A DNA stretch of 64,000 bases. Origin: an uncultured Oceanisphaera sp. (GTDB lineage Bacteria > Pseudomonadota > Gammaproteobacteria > Enterobacterales > Aeromonadaceae). The notes beneath the pieces are model-generated. The model saw only the letters and a list, made by a program, of their open reading frames with translations. It did not search any database and was not told the origin of the DNA. The stretch lies in NCBI RefSeq assembly GCF_947495715.1, contig NZ_CANLZU010000012.1:1-64000 (forward strand), written 5' to 3'. Made by a program: the position numbers and the translations under genes. How positions within the stretch are numbered: the stretch's first letter is position 1; each line of letters opens with the position of its first letter. Positions 37,385 through 46,024 of the stretch are shown here, piece after piece.

Positions 37385-38656
37385 ATGTATAATCAAACCA
37401 TAGCCATTGTCGGGGCCGGTATTATCGGCGTGACCTCGGCCTATTTGTTAAGCCGCTTGGGACATCGGATTATATTGATGGATGCGGCAGAGGGACCAAC
37501 CCAAGGAGCCAGCTTTGCGAATGGCGCACAGCTCAGTTATTCCTACAGTGATGCGATGTCATCCCCATCTCTGCTAGGAAAAATCCCAGCGATTCTTGCT
37601 GGCAAAGATCCTGCATTTCGGATAAAGCCCTCGCTTGATCCTGATCTGGTGCGTTGGGGTAGCAGCTTTCTATCTAATGCCAGATCTCATAAAGAAGAGT
37701 TCAATACACGCACAACGCTCAGGCTGGCCCTTCACTCAAGAGATGTGCTCCATCAAGTATTGGAAGAGCACGAAATCAAGTTTGACTATCGACGGTCAGG
37801 CAAGCTGCATATCTACACCTCTGAGAACGACTTACAAAAAGCCCGTATACGCGTCTCGCAGAAATCAGAATGGGGAGTTGGGCAGCAGATCCTGTCGAAG
37901 CAGCAGAGTCTGGAGGTGGAGCCAAGGCTTGAGCAGCTTTCTGCTCCCTTTGCAGGATGCGTTTACTCACCTATTGACGAGGTGGGTAACTGCCCTTACT
38001 TCGCAAACGCCCTGTTGCAGGAGATGCGTGATAAAAATGCGATTGAGGAGCGCTATAAGTGCGAGGTACACCGACTGATCTCTTCTGGTGGCTCTGTCTC
38101 TGGATTGGAAACCTCCCAAGGCCGAGTGGATGCGGATTCCATCGTGCTGGCGACGGGCTCTGTCAGGGGACACCGACTGGCCAAAACCGCGGGGATTCGG
38201 CTGCCTATCCATCCGATCAAAGGTTACAGCATAACGGTACCCGCTACTGATGAAGCACCGGATGTCTGCATTACCGATGTTGACAACAAAATCGTATTTG
38301 CCCGGGTTGGTGATCTGTTACGGATTGCTGGCTGTGCAGATATTGTCGGGTACGACGAACGGCTAGATCCTGACCGTATTCGGCACCTTCTCAATACCAG
38401 CCGCAAACGCTTTCCCAAGGCGGGTTTGTATGGCGAGGTCCTGGACCAATGGACCGGCTTCAGGCCTGTAACACCAAGTAGCACTCCCATTATCGGGCGT
38501 ACCGTATTATCCAATCTCTACCTGAACACCGGGCATGGGATGCTTGGATGGACCTTGGCTATGGGGTCGGCGTCGCTTCTTGCATCCATCATAGCGGAGC
38601 TTCCTGCACCGATCGACAGCACTGGGTTTCGCCCGGTGGACCACGGTATCAACTGA
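37385..38656 (+). CDS. FAD-dependent D-amino acid dehydrogenase-like oxidoreductase (DadA family)
   Basis: About 423 residues of the DAO/DadA fold. The N-terminal Rossmann motif IAIVGAGIIGVTSAYLLSRL binds FAD, QGASFANGAQLSYSYSD is the DadA-like substrate-loop signature, and the C-terminus carries FRPVTPSSTPIIGRT and LNTGHGMLGWTLAMGS. It is expected to oxidise a D-amino acid (or similar amine) to an imino/keto acid, passing electrons to the respiratory chain. ATG 37385 is chosen; GTG 37376 is closer to the AGGA at 37369. RidA, which deaminates the imine product, is encoded 45 bp downstream. Confidence 0.87.
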   Translation: MYNQTIAIVGAGIIGVTSAYLLSRLGHRIILMDAAEGPTQGASFANGAQLSYSYSDAMSSPSLLGKIPAILAGKDPAFRIKPSLDPDLVRWGSSFLSNARSHKEEFNTRTTLRLALHSRDVLHQVLEEHEIKFDYRRSGKLHIYTSENDLQKARIRVSQKSEWGVGQQILSKQQSLEVEPRLEQLSAPFAGCVYSPIDEVGNCPYFANALLQEMRDKNAIEERYKCEVHRLISSGGSVSGLETSQGRVDADSIVLATGSVRGHRLAKTAGIRLPIHPIKGYSITVPATDEAPDVCITDVDNKIVFARVGDLLRIAGCADIVGYDERLDPDRIRHLLNTSRKRFPKAGLYGEVLDQWTGFRPVTPSSTPIIGRTVLSNLYLNTGHGMLGWTLAMGSASLLASIIAELPAPIDSTGFRPVDHGIN

Positions 38657-38701
38657 TCGATACCAAACTACCAAAGACACTTTGAGAGAGTCATTCATCT
38701 G

Positions 38702-39169
38702 ATGAGTACTGTAGAAAGCAAACTGTCTGAGCTTAATATTCAACTACCTGACCCCGTCGCTCCGGCGGGAAACTACGTTCCTTTCTTACAACAGGGGAGC
38801 AGAATCCTACTGAGCGGACAAACCTGTAGACAGGATGGCGCCATGGCTTACAGCGGGCAGGTGGGGGGTAAACTCAGCGTTGAGGAAGGAAAGGCGGCAG
38901 CCAGGATCTGTGCATTGAATCTGTTGTCGCAGCTCCGCACCTCTTGCGGAGGGGATATGGATCGGGTGAAACGCTGTATCAAGCTGAATATCTATGTGAA
39001 CAGCGCCAGTAGTTTCTCGAGTCAGCCGGCTGTTGCCAATGGAGCGTCGGACCTGATGGTGGAAATATTCGGCGAGAAGGGAGTCCATGTGCGCTCGGCC
39101 GTTGGAGTAGCTGCCCTACCAGGCAATGCGGCAGTGGAAGTTGACGGTGAATTCGAAATTCTGATCTAA
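38702..39169 (+). CDS. RidA family (YjgF/YER057c/UK114) enamine/imine deaminase
   Basis: 155 residues with the RidA core: NYVPFLQQGSRILLSGQT, DRVKRCIKLNIYVNSAS with the substrate-binding Arg equivalent, and the C-terminal VRSAVGVAALPGNAAVEVDG. Members hydrolyse reactive 2-aminoacrylate or imino acids. In the longer RidA subgroups found in catabolic clusters the partner is commonly an amino-acid oxidase, which fits the DadA-like gene just upstream. Confidence 0.9.
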   Translation: MSTVESKLSELNIQLPDPVAPAGNYVPFLQQGSRILLSGQTCRQDGAMAYSGQVGGKLSVEEGKAAARICALNLLSQLRTSCGGDMDRVKRCIKLNIYVNSASSFSSQPAVANGASDLMVEIFGEKGVHVRSAVGVAALPGNAAVEVDGEFEILI

Positions 39170-39337
39170 CTAACCGGATTGCCCCCCCCCACGTCCATCT
39201 AATTTAAATGGCTCGGGTGGTATGACATCGTATGGTCGCTAAATCCTAAAATGTGTCGTCTAATCAAGCAGATTCACGGGCATAGCACCAGCCGGTGTTA
39301 TGCCCGTAAATTGAAAGACTGAAACTGAAGTGGAAGG

Positions 39338-40600
39338 TTATACGGGTCTCTTGTAATAGATTTCCTTGTCCAGCTCACCTTCACTGTGGGCGATCAACAC
39401 GGATACCGCCGCATCACCGGTGACGTTGATGGTGGTACGTGCCATGTCCAGAATTCGGTCGATACCGGCAACCAGGGCAATCCCTTCGAGTGGCAAGCCG
39501 ACCGAACTCAGCACGAGAGAAAGTACAATCAGACCACCGCCGGGCACCGATGCAGTTCCGATAGAAGCCAGGACCGCGGTCAGCAATATCATGCCGTATT
39601 CAGCCATCCCCAGATCAATACCGTAGGCCTGGGCAATGAATACTGCGGTCAACGCCTGATAGAGGGCGGTGCCATCCAGATTGATCGTGGTACCCACGGG
39701 CAGAACGAAGCTGGACACATCCTTGGATACGCCCAGATTATCACGCGCACAAGCCATGGTGACGGGCAGTGTACCGGCGGCAGTGGTCGTGCTGAAGGCA
39801 ACCAGTTGGGCTTCGAAGATCCCCTTGAAAAACTGAATTGGATTCAGGCGAGCTAATAAAGCCAAGCCGCCACCCAGGGTAACAATCGCATGAATGATGC
39901 AGCCGAGGTAGACGCCAAGAATAACCTTACCTAAGGGCAGCAACACATCCAGACCATATTGGCCAGTAGTGGTGGCAATCAGTGCAAAAACACCGTAGGG
40001 AGCGAAGGCAATCACCAGGTCGGTCAGCTTGTACATCACGTCGGCAAAGGCATCGAATACCTTTCTCACCGGGTCTGCTTTTTCGCCAACCAGGTTGATG
40101 GCAATACCAAGAAAAATGGCAAACAGGATGATCTGCAGCACATCACCGTTGGCAAAGGAGGCAAAGGGATTGGTAGGGATAATGTTCAGCAGGGTATCGA
40201 CGATACTTGGCGCCGACTTCACATCAATAGCCGTCGCACTCCCCAGCTCCATTCCAACTCCGGGTTCAAGCCAGACGGCCAGTGCCAGGCCAATCGGAAT
40301 GGCGATGGCGGTGGTTACAATATAGGCAACAAAGGTTTTTATTCCTATCCGCCCCATGCGAGTCACGTCCTTGATGGCGGTGACACCACAGACCAGAGAG
40401 ATAAAAATCAGCGGGACAACCAACATCTTGATAGCGGCGATAAAAGCCTTGCCGATGGGATGCAAAATCGCCGCATCTTCTCCCAGCAGAAAGCCGGTGG
40501 CGGCCCCCAGAATCAATCCAATCAACACTTTCTGCCAGATCTGCAGCCTTTTCCACCAGTTGGCATCTTTCATTTTTACCTGCGCCGTTATGGTACTCAT
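39338..40600 (-). CDS. Dicarboxylate/amino acid:cation symporter (DAACS family)
   Basis: A 420-residue inner-membrane Na+/H+-coupled symporter (GltP/DctA-like fold, about eight helices and two re-entrant loops). The signature VAFSTTTAAGTLPVTMACAR (HP1) and LPVGTTINLDGTALYQALTA are intact, as is AGIDRILDMARTTINVTGDA near the C-terminus. The start ATG 40600 has AAAGGAG upstream; the frame extends further without family homology. It is 391 bp downstream of the D-cysteine desulfhydrase gene on the same strand and may import its substrate, or glutamate/aspartate. Confidence 0.93.
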   Translation of the reverse strand: MSTITAQVKMKDANWWKRLQIWQKVLIGLILGAATGFLLGEDAAILHPIGKAFIAAIKMLVVPLIFISLVCGVTAIKDVTRMGRIGIKTFVAYIVTTAIAIPIGLALAVWLEPGVGMELGSATAIDVKSAPSIVDTLLNIIPTNPFASFANGDVLQIILFAIFLGIAINLVGEKADPVRKVFDAFADVMYKLTDLVIAFAPYGVFALIATTTGQYGLDVLLPLGKVILGVYLGCIIHAIVTLGGGLALLARLNPIQFFKGIFEAQLVAFSTTTAAGTLPVTMACARDNLGVSKDVSSFVLPVGTTINLDGTALYQALTAVFIAQAYGIDLGMAEYGMILLTAVLASIGTASVPGGGLIVLSLVLSSVGLPLEGIALVAGIDRILDMARTTINVTGDAAVSVLIAHSEGELDKEIYYKRPV

Positions 40601-40991
40601 CGTCGAACTCCTTTTCTTTTTATTCATAGCCTTAGAGACACAAAAAATGGCATTACTGGTGTTCCTGGAAAAGAAAAACAGAATGCCATTCACATCACGT
40701 CAAAACCTGAGAAGCAGCAATTTCAGTGTCACAGCCAATGTCATCAAGCTGACTCTTTTATCACCCCTTTCACCCTGTAAACATATGCCCAGCCAACAGT
40801 TGAGAGGCATCATAAATTGGCAGGTCTATGTCGGTTTATGGGCAACGCCAGTTTCTTTTGCTTGGACAAGAGATAGTCTTCCAGCCATCAAATTATTTGG
40901 CATATTCGCCCACCAACAACTCCCCCTCACGGGTCAGCATTTCCTTGATACCAACCTGCTTGCTCTCCCTACAGAGAACCGGGCACGCATA
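40601..40991. other. 391-bp gap between two minus-strand genes
   Basis: Holds the symporter's ribosome site and presumably its promoter. No RNA gene, terminator with a clear U tract or conserved small ORF was found. Confidence 0.4.
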
Positions 40992-42002
40992 TTAACAATA
41001 TTTAGGGAGGTTGAAGACATCGCGATAGCCGAACAACGCCTGGCTGCCACCGGTATGCAGGAAGACAACATTTTCCCCTTTCTTGAAGTGGCCCTTGCGG
41101 ATCAAATCGATAAGACCTGCCGCACCTTTGCCGGAGTAGACCGGATCCAGCAGTATGCCTTCATGGCGGGCAAACAGTTCGATGGCTTCCAGGGTGCTTT
41201 CGGCAGGAATGCCGTAACCTTCTCCCACGTAATCACAGTTGGCCACCACGTCTTCGCGCTTGATGGCACCGGGGATGCCCAGTTTCTCGGCAGTACGCTC
41301 GGCCAAACGGAATACGTTGGCTTCCTGCTGCTCACGGGGTACCCGCACACCGATGCCCAGCACCGGGATCTGGCTGTTGCTGCCGTACAACCCCGTCACC
41401 AGACCAGCCTGAGTACCAGCTGAACCGGTCGCATGTACCAGATGATCGATGCGCAAACCGCGATCATTGGCCTGACCCAGCAACTCCAACGCACAGTTGA
41501 CGTAACCCAGGGCACCAATTTCATTAGAACCACCACCGGGAATGATATAGGGCTTCTTGCCTTCAGCTTTCAGCTTGGTGGCAAGTTCTTCCATCGCCGC
41601 ATTCATGTCGGTACCGCCTGGATATTTGCGTAGTTGACCACCAAACAGTTGATCGAGCATGACGTTGCCGTTATAGACGTAATCGGCATCCTCGGAGCCG
41701 GTGCGATCTTCCAGCAGGATATGACAGTCCATTTCCAGCTTGGTGGCGATGGCCACGGTCTGGCGAGCGTGGTTGGATTGGGTAGCTCCTTGGGTAATAA
41801 TGGTATCGGCACCTTGCTCCAGGGCATCAGCCATTAGAAATTCCAGCTTGCGGGTCTTGTTGCCGCCACCTGCCAGACCGGTACAGTCGTCGCGCTTGAT
41901 CCACAGGGTGGGACCATCCAGTAATTTGGTCAGCTGAGGCATGGGCTCAAGGGGGGTATTAAGGTGGGCGAAATTAAGACGCGGGTAACGGGCCAAAAGC
42001 AT
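40992..42002 (-). CDS. PLP-dependent D-cysteine desulfhydrase / L-cysteate sulfo-lyase family enzyme
   Basis: 336 residues of the ACC-deaminase/DcyD family. The PLP lysine lies in [20 protein letters not shown], the substrate loop is [12 protein letters not shown], and the phosphate-binding loop includes [35 protein letters not shown] is also typical. Possible reactions are D-cysteine to pyruvate, H2S and ammonia, or cysteate to pyruvate, sulfite and ammonia (CuyA). The two enzymes are close homologues and I cannot separate them by eye. ATG 42002 has AGGAGTG upstream. Divergent from a LysR gene 157 bp away, which probably regulates it. Confidence 0.88.
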   Translation of the reverse strand: MLLARYPRLNFAHLNTPLEPMPQLTKLLDGPTLWIKRDDCTGLAGGGNKTRKLEFLMADALEQGADTIITQGATQSNHARQTVAIATKLEMDCHILLEDRTGSEDADYVYNGNVMLDQLFGGQLRKYPGGTDMNAAMEELATKLKAEGKKPYIIPGGGSNEIGALGYVNCALELLGQANDRGLRIDHLVHATGSAGTQAGLVTGLYGSNSQIPVLGIGVRVPREQQEANVFRLAERTAEKLGIPGAIKREDVVANCDYVGEGYGIPAESTLEAIELFARHEGILLDPVYSGKGAAGLIDLIRKGHFKKGENVVFLHTGGSQALFGYRDVFNLPKYC

Positions 42003-42159
42003 GGGTAACACTCCTATCTCATTTAAAACATTGTTAATACAATTTGGTAACACAACCATCTTGAAATAAGATTCCCTGACCGACCAATGCTATCTTGGCT
42101 TCGTAGACGATTACTTTTCGGTATACCCAGAATAAAACATACACAAAGGGTTGATTTAA

Positions 42160-43068
42160 ATGGAATTAAAGTGGTTAAAGGATTTTGTCGCCTTGAGTGA
42201 GTACGGCAGCTTTTCCAAGGCTGCAGAAGCACGTTTCGTCACTCAACCGGCCTTTAGCCGACGTATCCGTTCGCTGGAAAATTGGCTGGGTATTGCTCTG
42301 GTCGACCGAGACAAACATCCGACCACCCTATCTGTAACCGGTCTGGCGTTCGTTGAAGAAGCCAAACGGATGATTCACGACACTTACCGGGTGCGTGAGC
42401 GACTGCAGGGACAGGAGTCACGCCAAAGTCTGGTGTTTTTTTCCCAGCATTCCCCTGCGGTCTCGTTTTTTCCTCACTGGATCCGGACTCTGGAGCCCCA
42501 GGTGGGCACCACTCTGGTCAAGCTGAATGCCGGTAATCTGCATGATGTGATGGAATCCTTCATGGCGGGAGTGGGTGACTTCCTGCTCAGCTACTCATCC
42601 GGCGAAAATATCTCTCAGCTATCACGTAACGACACAATCTGTATTCAGGTGGGTACCGATAAGCTGGTGCCGGTATCGGCGGTGAAGGCCAATGGCACTC
42701 CGCTCTATTCGATCGACAACCACGCCCCCTTCAAACTGCTGGCCTACCCTGATGATTCCTATCTAGGCGGCATCATCAAGGAGCAGTGTCTCGCCAGGAT
42801 CCCGCCCGACATTCAATATACGACGGTCTGCGAAAACGCCCTGGCTGAAGGCCTGAAAGCCATGGCGATACAGGGTTACGGCGTCGCATGGCTACCATCC
42901 AGCCTGATCCAGAACGAACTGCAGAACAAGCAGCTAGTGATACTGGACGGCCCACTCCGGGCGGTCGAACTGAGGATACTGCTGTATCGCTTCCGTCATA
43001 CGGTCAAGTCCGAGGTGGACGTTTTCTGGAAGTACCTGCTCGAACTCTACAATCATGGATATGCGTGA
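42160..43068 (+). CDS. LysR family transcriptional regulator (HypT-like)
   Basis: 302 residues. The N-terminal helix-turn-helix (WLKDFVALSEYGSFSKAAEA; VTQPAFSRRIRSLENWLG) is standard; the effector domain ends with GYGVAWLPSSLIQNEL. The pattern resembles E. coli HypT/YjiE, a hypochlorite-responsive regulator that also controls cysteine and methionine genes, but this is a loose match. Divergent orientation next to the PLP-dependent sulphur-amino-acid lyase suggests that gene is its target. Confidence 0.9.
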   Translation: MELKWLKDFVALSEYGSFSKAAEARFVTQPAFSRRIRSLENWLGIALVDRDKHPTTLSVTGLAFVEEAKRMIHDTYRVRERLQGQESRQSLVFFSQHSPAVSFFPHWIRTLEPQVGTTLVKLNAGNLHDVMESFMAGVGDFLLSYSSGENISQLSRNDTICIQVGTDKLVPVSAVKANGTPLYSIDNHAPFKLLAYPDDSYLGGIIKEQCLARIPPDIQYTTVCENALAEGLKAMAIQGYGVAWLPSSLIQNELQNKQLVILDGPLRAVELRILLYRFRHTVKSEVDVFWKYLLELYNHGYA

Positions 43069-43120
43069 AGAGCCGACCAGCCGATACCGGGAGCGACATG
43101 GCGCCCCCGGCCTCTGAGTG

Positions 43121-43284
43121 TCAGCCAAAAGTCACTTCATAACCGGTGAACTTGCGCAGCTTGATGACCCCGGTGTCGAGCATCAGATACCGGCCCTTGA
43201 TGCCGAGCAGGGTGCCCGAAACCACCGGGTTCTTGTCGAAGTTGTGGCTGGCAATTTTGGTCGGGTATTCCAGCACCGGATAGT
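43121..43284 (-). pseudogene. 3' fragment of a DUF2797 gene
   Basis: 164 bp align with the 3' end of the intact DUF2797 gene (55466-56284) with 14 mismatches by hand count, nearly all silent. The encoded C-terminus ends RKFTGYEVTFG, against RKFTGYEVTLG in the intact copy. Homology stops abruptly at 43284 (CGGATAG). The fragment and the intact gene point the same way and bracket about 12 kb. The remaining part of 43069-43496 shows nothing beyond the btsS leader. Confidence 0.9.
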
Positions 43285-43496
43285 TATAACAAACACGTCA
43301 ATTAGAACTCGCAAGCTCGCGCTTATTATGCAGGCGTTCCCGTAGCGATCATGGCAAAAGCGGTACCGGCTATTATTTAATCAGTATTTTCCACTCCAGA
43401 AAGGTCATTACCGGCTTGCGCCGAATCCGGTATCACGCTATTACCGGGGCATTACCCGTCTGCCACCAGCATACGTCCACCACACAAGGAGTCTTG

Positions 43497-45173
43497 ATGT
43501 CGCTCATCCTGTTTCTGATCCAGCAGATGTCCCTGTATCTGGTGATCGTTTACTTGGTCAGCAAGACGCCGTTGTTCAAGCTGTTTACCGAAGCTTCTAC
43601 CCGCCTGCCCCACAAGATTTTCATCTATCTGGTGTTTTCCGGCTTCTGTGTCATGGCGACCTACTTCGGTGAGCAAACCAACGGCGCCATCGCCAACACC
43701 CGGGCCATGGGTGCCGTGCTCGGCGGTTTACTCGGTGGCCCGGTCACCGGATTTCTGGTCGGGCTCACCGGTGGTCTGCATCGCTATAGCCTGGGTGGTT
43801 TTACCGATATGGCCTGTGCCATTTCCACCACAGTTGAAGGTCTTTCGGCCGGTCTGCTCAGCCATTACCTGCGGCGCAGCGGCAGAAGCGAGCTGATTTT
43901 CAATCCACTGGTGGTGTTTCTCATCACCCTGTACGCCGAAATCATGCAGATGAGTATCATACTGCTGGTTGCCCGGCCTTTTGATGAGGCTCTGGCGCTG
44001 GTCAAGCAAATCGCACCGTCCATGCTGCTGGTCAATTCGGTCGGTGCCGCCCTGTTCATGAGCATGATCCGTGACCAAAAAACCATGTTCGACAAGCTGT
44101 CCTCCGCCTTTTCCACCAAGGCTCTGAAAATTGCCGAACGCAGCGTGGGTATGCTCAGCAAGGGCTTCAATGAAGAAACCAGCGCCCAGGTGGCCAGAAT
44201 CATGATTGAAGAAACCAAGGTCGGCGCCGTGGCCATTACCGACCGGGAAAAGCTGCTGGCCTTTATCGGTATCGGTGCCGACCATCATCTGCCCGGCGCC
44301 CCCATTTCCTCGCGCATGACACTGGATGCCATCAACCACAACAAGGTGATGTTTGCCGACGGCGTCGAGGTACCCTATGCCTGCTCCATGTCTCCCCAGT
44401 GTTCGCTGGGGTCCAGCCTGGTGATCCCGCTCAGAAGCGACAATGAAGTCATCGGTACCATTAAGCTGTACGAACCCAAAAACAAGCTGTTCCTCAATAT
44501 CAACCGTACCCTGGGCGAAGGCATCGCCCGATTGCTGTCCAACCAGATCCTCTTCGGCCGCTTTGTGCAACAGCAAAACCTGCTGACCCAGGCCGAGCTC
44601 AAGCTGTTGCAGGCCCAGGTCAACCCGCATTTCCTGTTCAACGCCCTCGGTACCATCGGTGCCATTACCCGCCAGGATCCCAACAAGGCACGGCAACTAC
44701 TGCAGCAGCTGAGTCAGTTTCTGCGGATTAACCTCAAACGCACCACCGGTCTGGTGACACTCGGTGATGAGCTGGAGCATATTCATGCTTATCTGACCAT
44801 AGAGAAGGCCCGCTTCATCGATAAACTGCAGGTGGATCTTCAGCTTCCCGAATCTCTGCTCGGCATTCAGGTGCCGGCTTTTACCCTGCAGCCGATTATC
44901 GAAAACGCCGTCAAGCACGGCACGTCACACCTGCTGGAAACCGGACGGATTAATGTCACTGCCAGTGTGGACGGGGACGTTCTGCTACTCGAAGTGACCG
45001 ATAATGCGGGGCTTTATCAGCCCAAAGAAGACTCGGACGGCCTGGGCATGAACCTGGTGCACAAGCGCATTCAAAACCTGTTCGGGCCAGACTACGGCCT
45101 GAATGTCATCTGTCAGCCCGGTGAATATACTCGGGTCGAGATTCGTTTACCCATCACGGAAACAGCATCATGA
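43497..45173 (+). CDS. btsS: Sensor histidine kinase BtsS (LytS family, high-affinity pyruvate receptor)
   Basis: 558 residues (E. coli 561). Multiple N-terminal membrane helices form the 5TM-LYT sensor (residues ~1-200, with TRAMGAVLGGLLGGPVTGFL and GGLHRYSLGGFTDMACAIST), then a GAF-type domain (VGAVAITDREKLLAFIGIGA) and the LytS-type kinase with the phospho-acceptor His in QVNPHFLFNALGTI and ATP-binding N-box PIIENAVKHGTS. Family knowledge: BtsS binds extracellular pyruvate. ATG 43497 with AAGGA upstream aligns with the E. coli start. It overlaps btsR by four bases. Confidence 0.94.
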   Translation: MSLILFLIQQMSLYLVIVYLVSKTPLFKLFTEASTRLPHKIFIYLVFSGFCVMATYFGEQTNGAIANTRAMGAVLGGLLGGPVTGFLVGLTGGLHRYSLGGFTDMACAISTTVEGLSAGLLSHYLRRSGRSELIFNPLVVFLITLYAEIMQMSIILLVARPFDEALALVKQIAPSMLLVNSVGAALFMSMIRDQKTMFDKLSSAFSTKALKIAERSVGMLSKGFNEETSAQVARIMIEETKVGAVAITDREKLLAFIGIGADHHLPGAPISSRMTLDAINHNKVMFADGVEVPYACSMSPQCSLGSSLVIPLRSDNEVIGTIKLYEPKNKLFLNINRTLGEGIARLLSNQILFGRFVQQQNLLTQAELKLLQAQVNPHFLFNALGTIGAITRQDPNKARQLLQQLSQFLRINLKRTTGLVTLGDELEHIHAYLTIEKARFIDKLQVDLQLPESLLGIQVPAFTLQPIIENAVKHGTSHLLETGRINVTASVDGDVLLLEVTDNAGLYQPKEDSDGLGMNLVHKRIQNLFGPDYGLNVICQPGEYTRVEIRLPITETAS

Positions 45174-45880
45174 TCACCTGCCTGATTATCGACGATGAGC
45201 CCTTCGCCCGGGACGAACTGGCGGCCCAGCTTGCCGAGGCCGATGACATTGAAATTGTCGGTCAGTGCAGTAACGCCATCGAAGCGATGCAGGCCATCAG
45301 CCGACTCAAACCCCAGCTGATTTTTCTGGATATTCAGATGCCCAGAATTACCGGCATGGAACTGATCGCCATGCTGGATCCGGACACCATGCCCCGAGTG
45401 GTATTCGTTACCGCCTACGATCAATTTGCCGTGCAGGCCTTTGACCGGCATGCCTTTGACTACCTGCTCAAGCCGGTAGACGAGCAGCGACTGCAGCGCA
45501 CGCTGGAAAAAGTTCGCCGTGACCTGCACCCACAGGCGATCGGTGACCTGGCACCGAGTCAGTTAGAGCACCTGCCCTGTTACACAGGCCAGCGCCTTAA
45601 AGTGGTGCCGGTGCAGGAGGTCGAATATGTGTTCAGCGATCTCGGTGGGGTACATGTGGCCACCGCCAAAGAGAAGGTACATACCCACATGACCCTGAAA
45701 GTCATGGAAGAAAAAACGCCGCTCATCCGCTGCCATCGACAGTATCTGGTGGCCCCCGCCGCTATTGCCGAAATCGAGCTGCTGGATACCGGCGGCGAGG
45801 TCATCACTCGCTCCGGCGCCAAGGTACCGGTCTCGCGTCGTTACCTCAAACCGCTGAAACAGATATTCGGTTTCCACTAA
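45170..45880 (+). CDS. btsR: LytTR response regulator BtsR
   Basis: 236 residues: a receiver domain with the acidic pocket IIDDEP and phospho-Asp in LIFLDIQMPRITGM (~54), and a C-terminal LytTR DNA-binding domain (residues ~135-236; LVAPAAIAEIELLDTGGEVI and PVSRRYLKPLKQIFGF). Start overlaps the btsS stop (ATGA). Expected to activate the cstA-like gene 145 bp downstream, where a matching direct repeat exists. Confidence 0.94.
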   Translation: MITCLIIDDEPFARDELAAQLAEADDIEIVGQCSNAIEAMQAISRLKPQLIFLDIQMPRITGMELIAMLDPDTMPRVVFVTAYDQFAVQAFDRHAFDYLLKPVDEQRLQRTLEKVRRDLHPQAIGDLAPSQLEHLPCYTGQRLKVVPVQEVEYVFSDLGGVHVATAKEKVHTHMTLKVMEEKTPLIRCHRQYLVAPAAIAEIELLDTGGEVITRSGAKVPVSRRYLKPLKQIFGFH

Positions 45881-45926
45881 GACTGATGCACTGGAGTGAG
45901 CGAGCGATCGTTCACTCCCGCTGACA

Positions 45927-45955
45927 ACCGCTTACCCTTCGTTTTCGACCGCTGA
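45927..45955 (+). promoter_or_regulatory. BtsR binding site upstream of the CstA-family gene
   Basis: ACCGCTTA, 13-bp spacer, ACCGCTGA. The known E. coli BtsR (YehT) site is a direct repeat of ACC(G/A)CT(C/T)A with a 13-bp spacer; the first half is a full match and the second differs at one position. It ends 69 bp before the cstA start. Confidence 0.75.
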
Positions 45956-46024
45956 CCCATTTCCCGCTATACCCGACGCACCGGCACCTTACACTGACGG
46001 CCATCTAATAAGGGAGATGACGTT

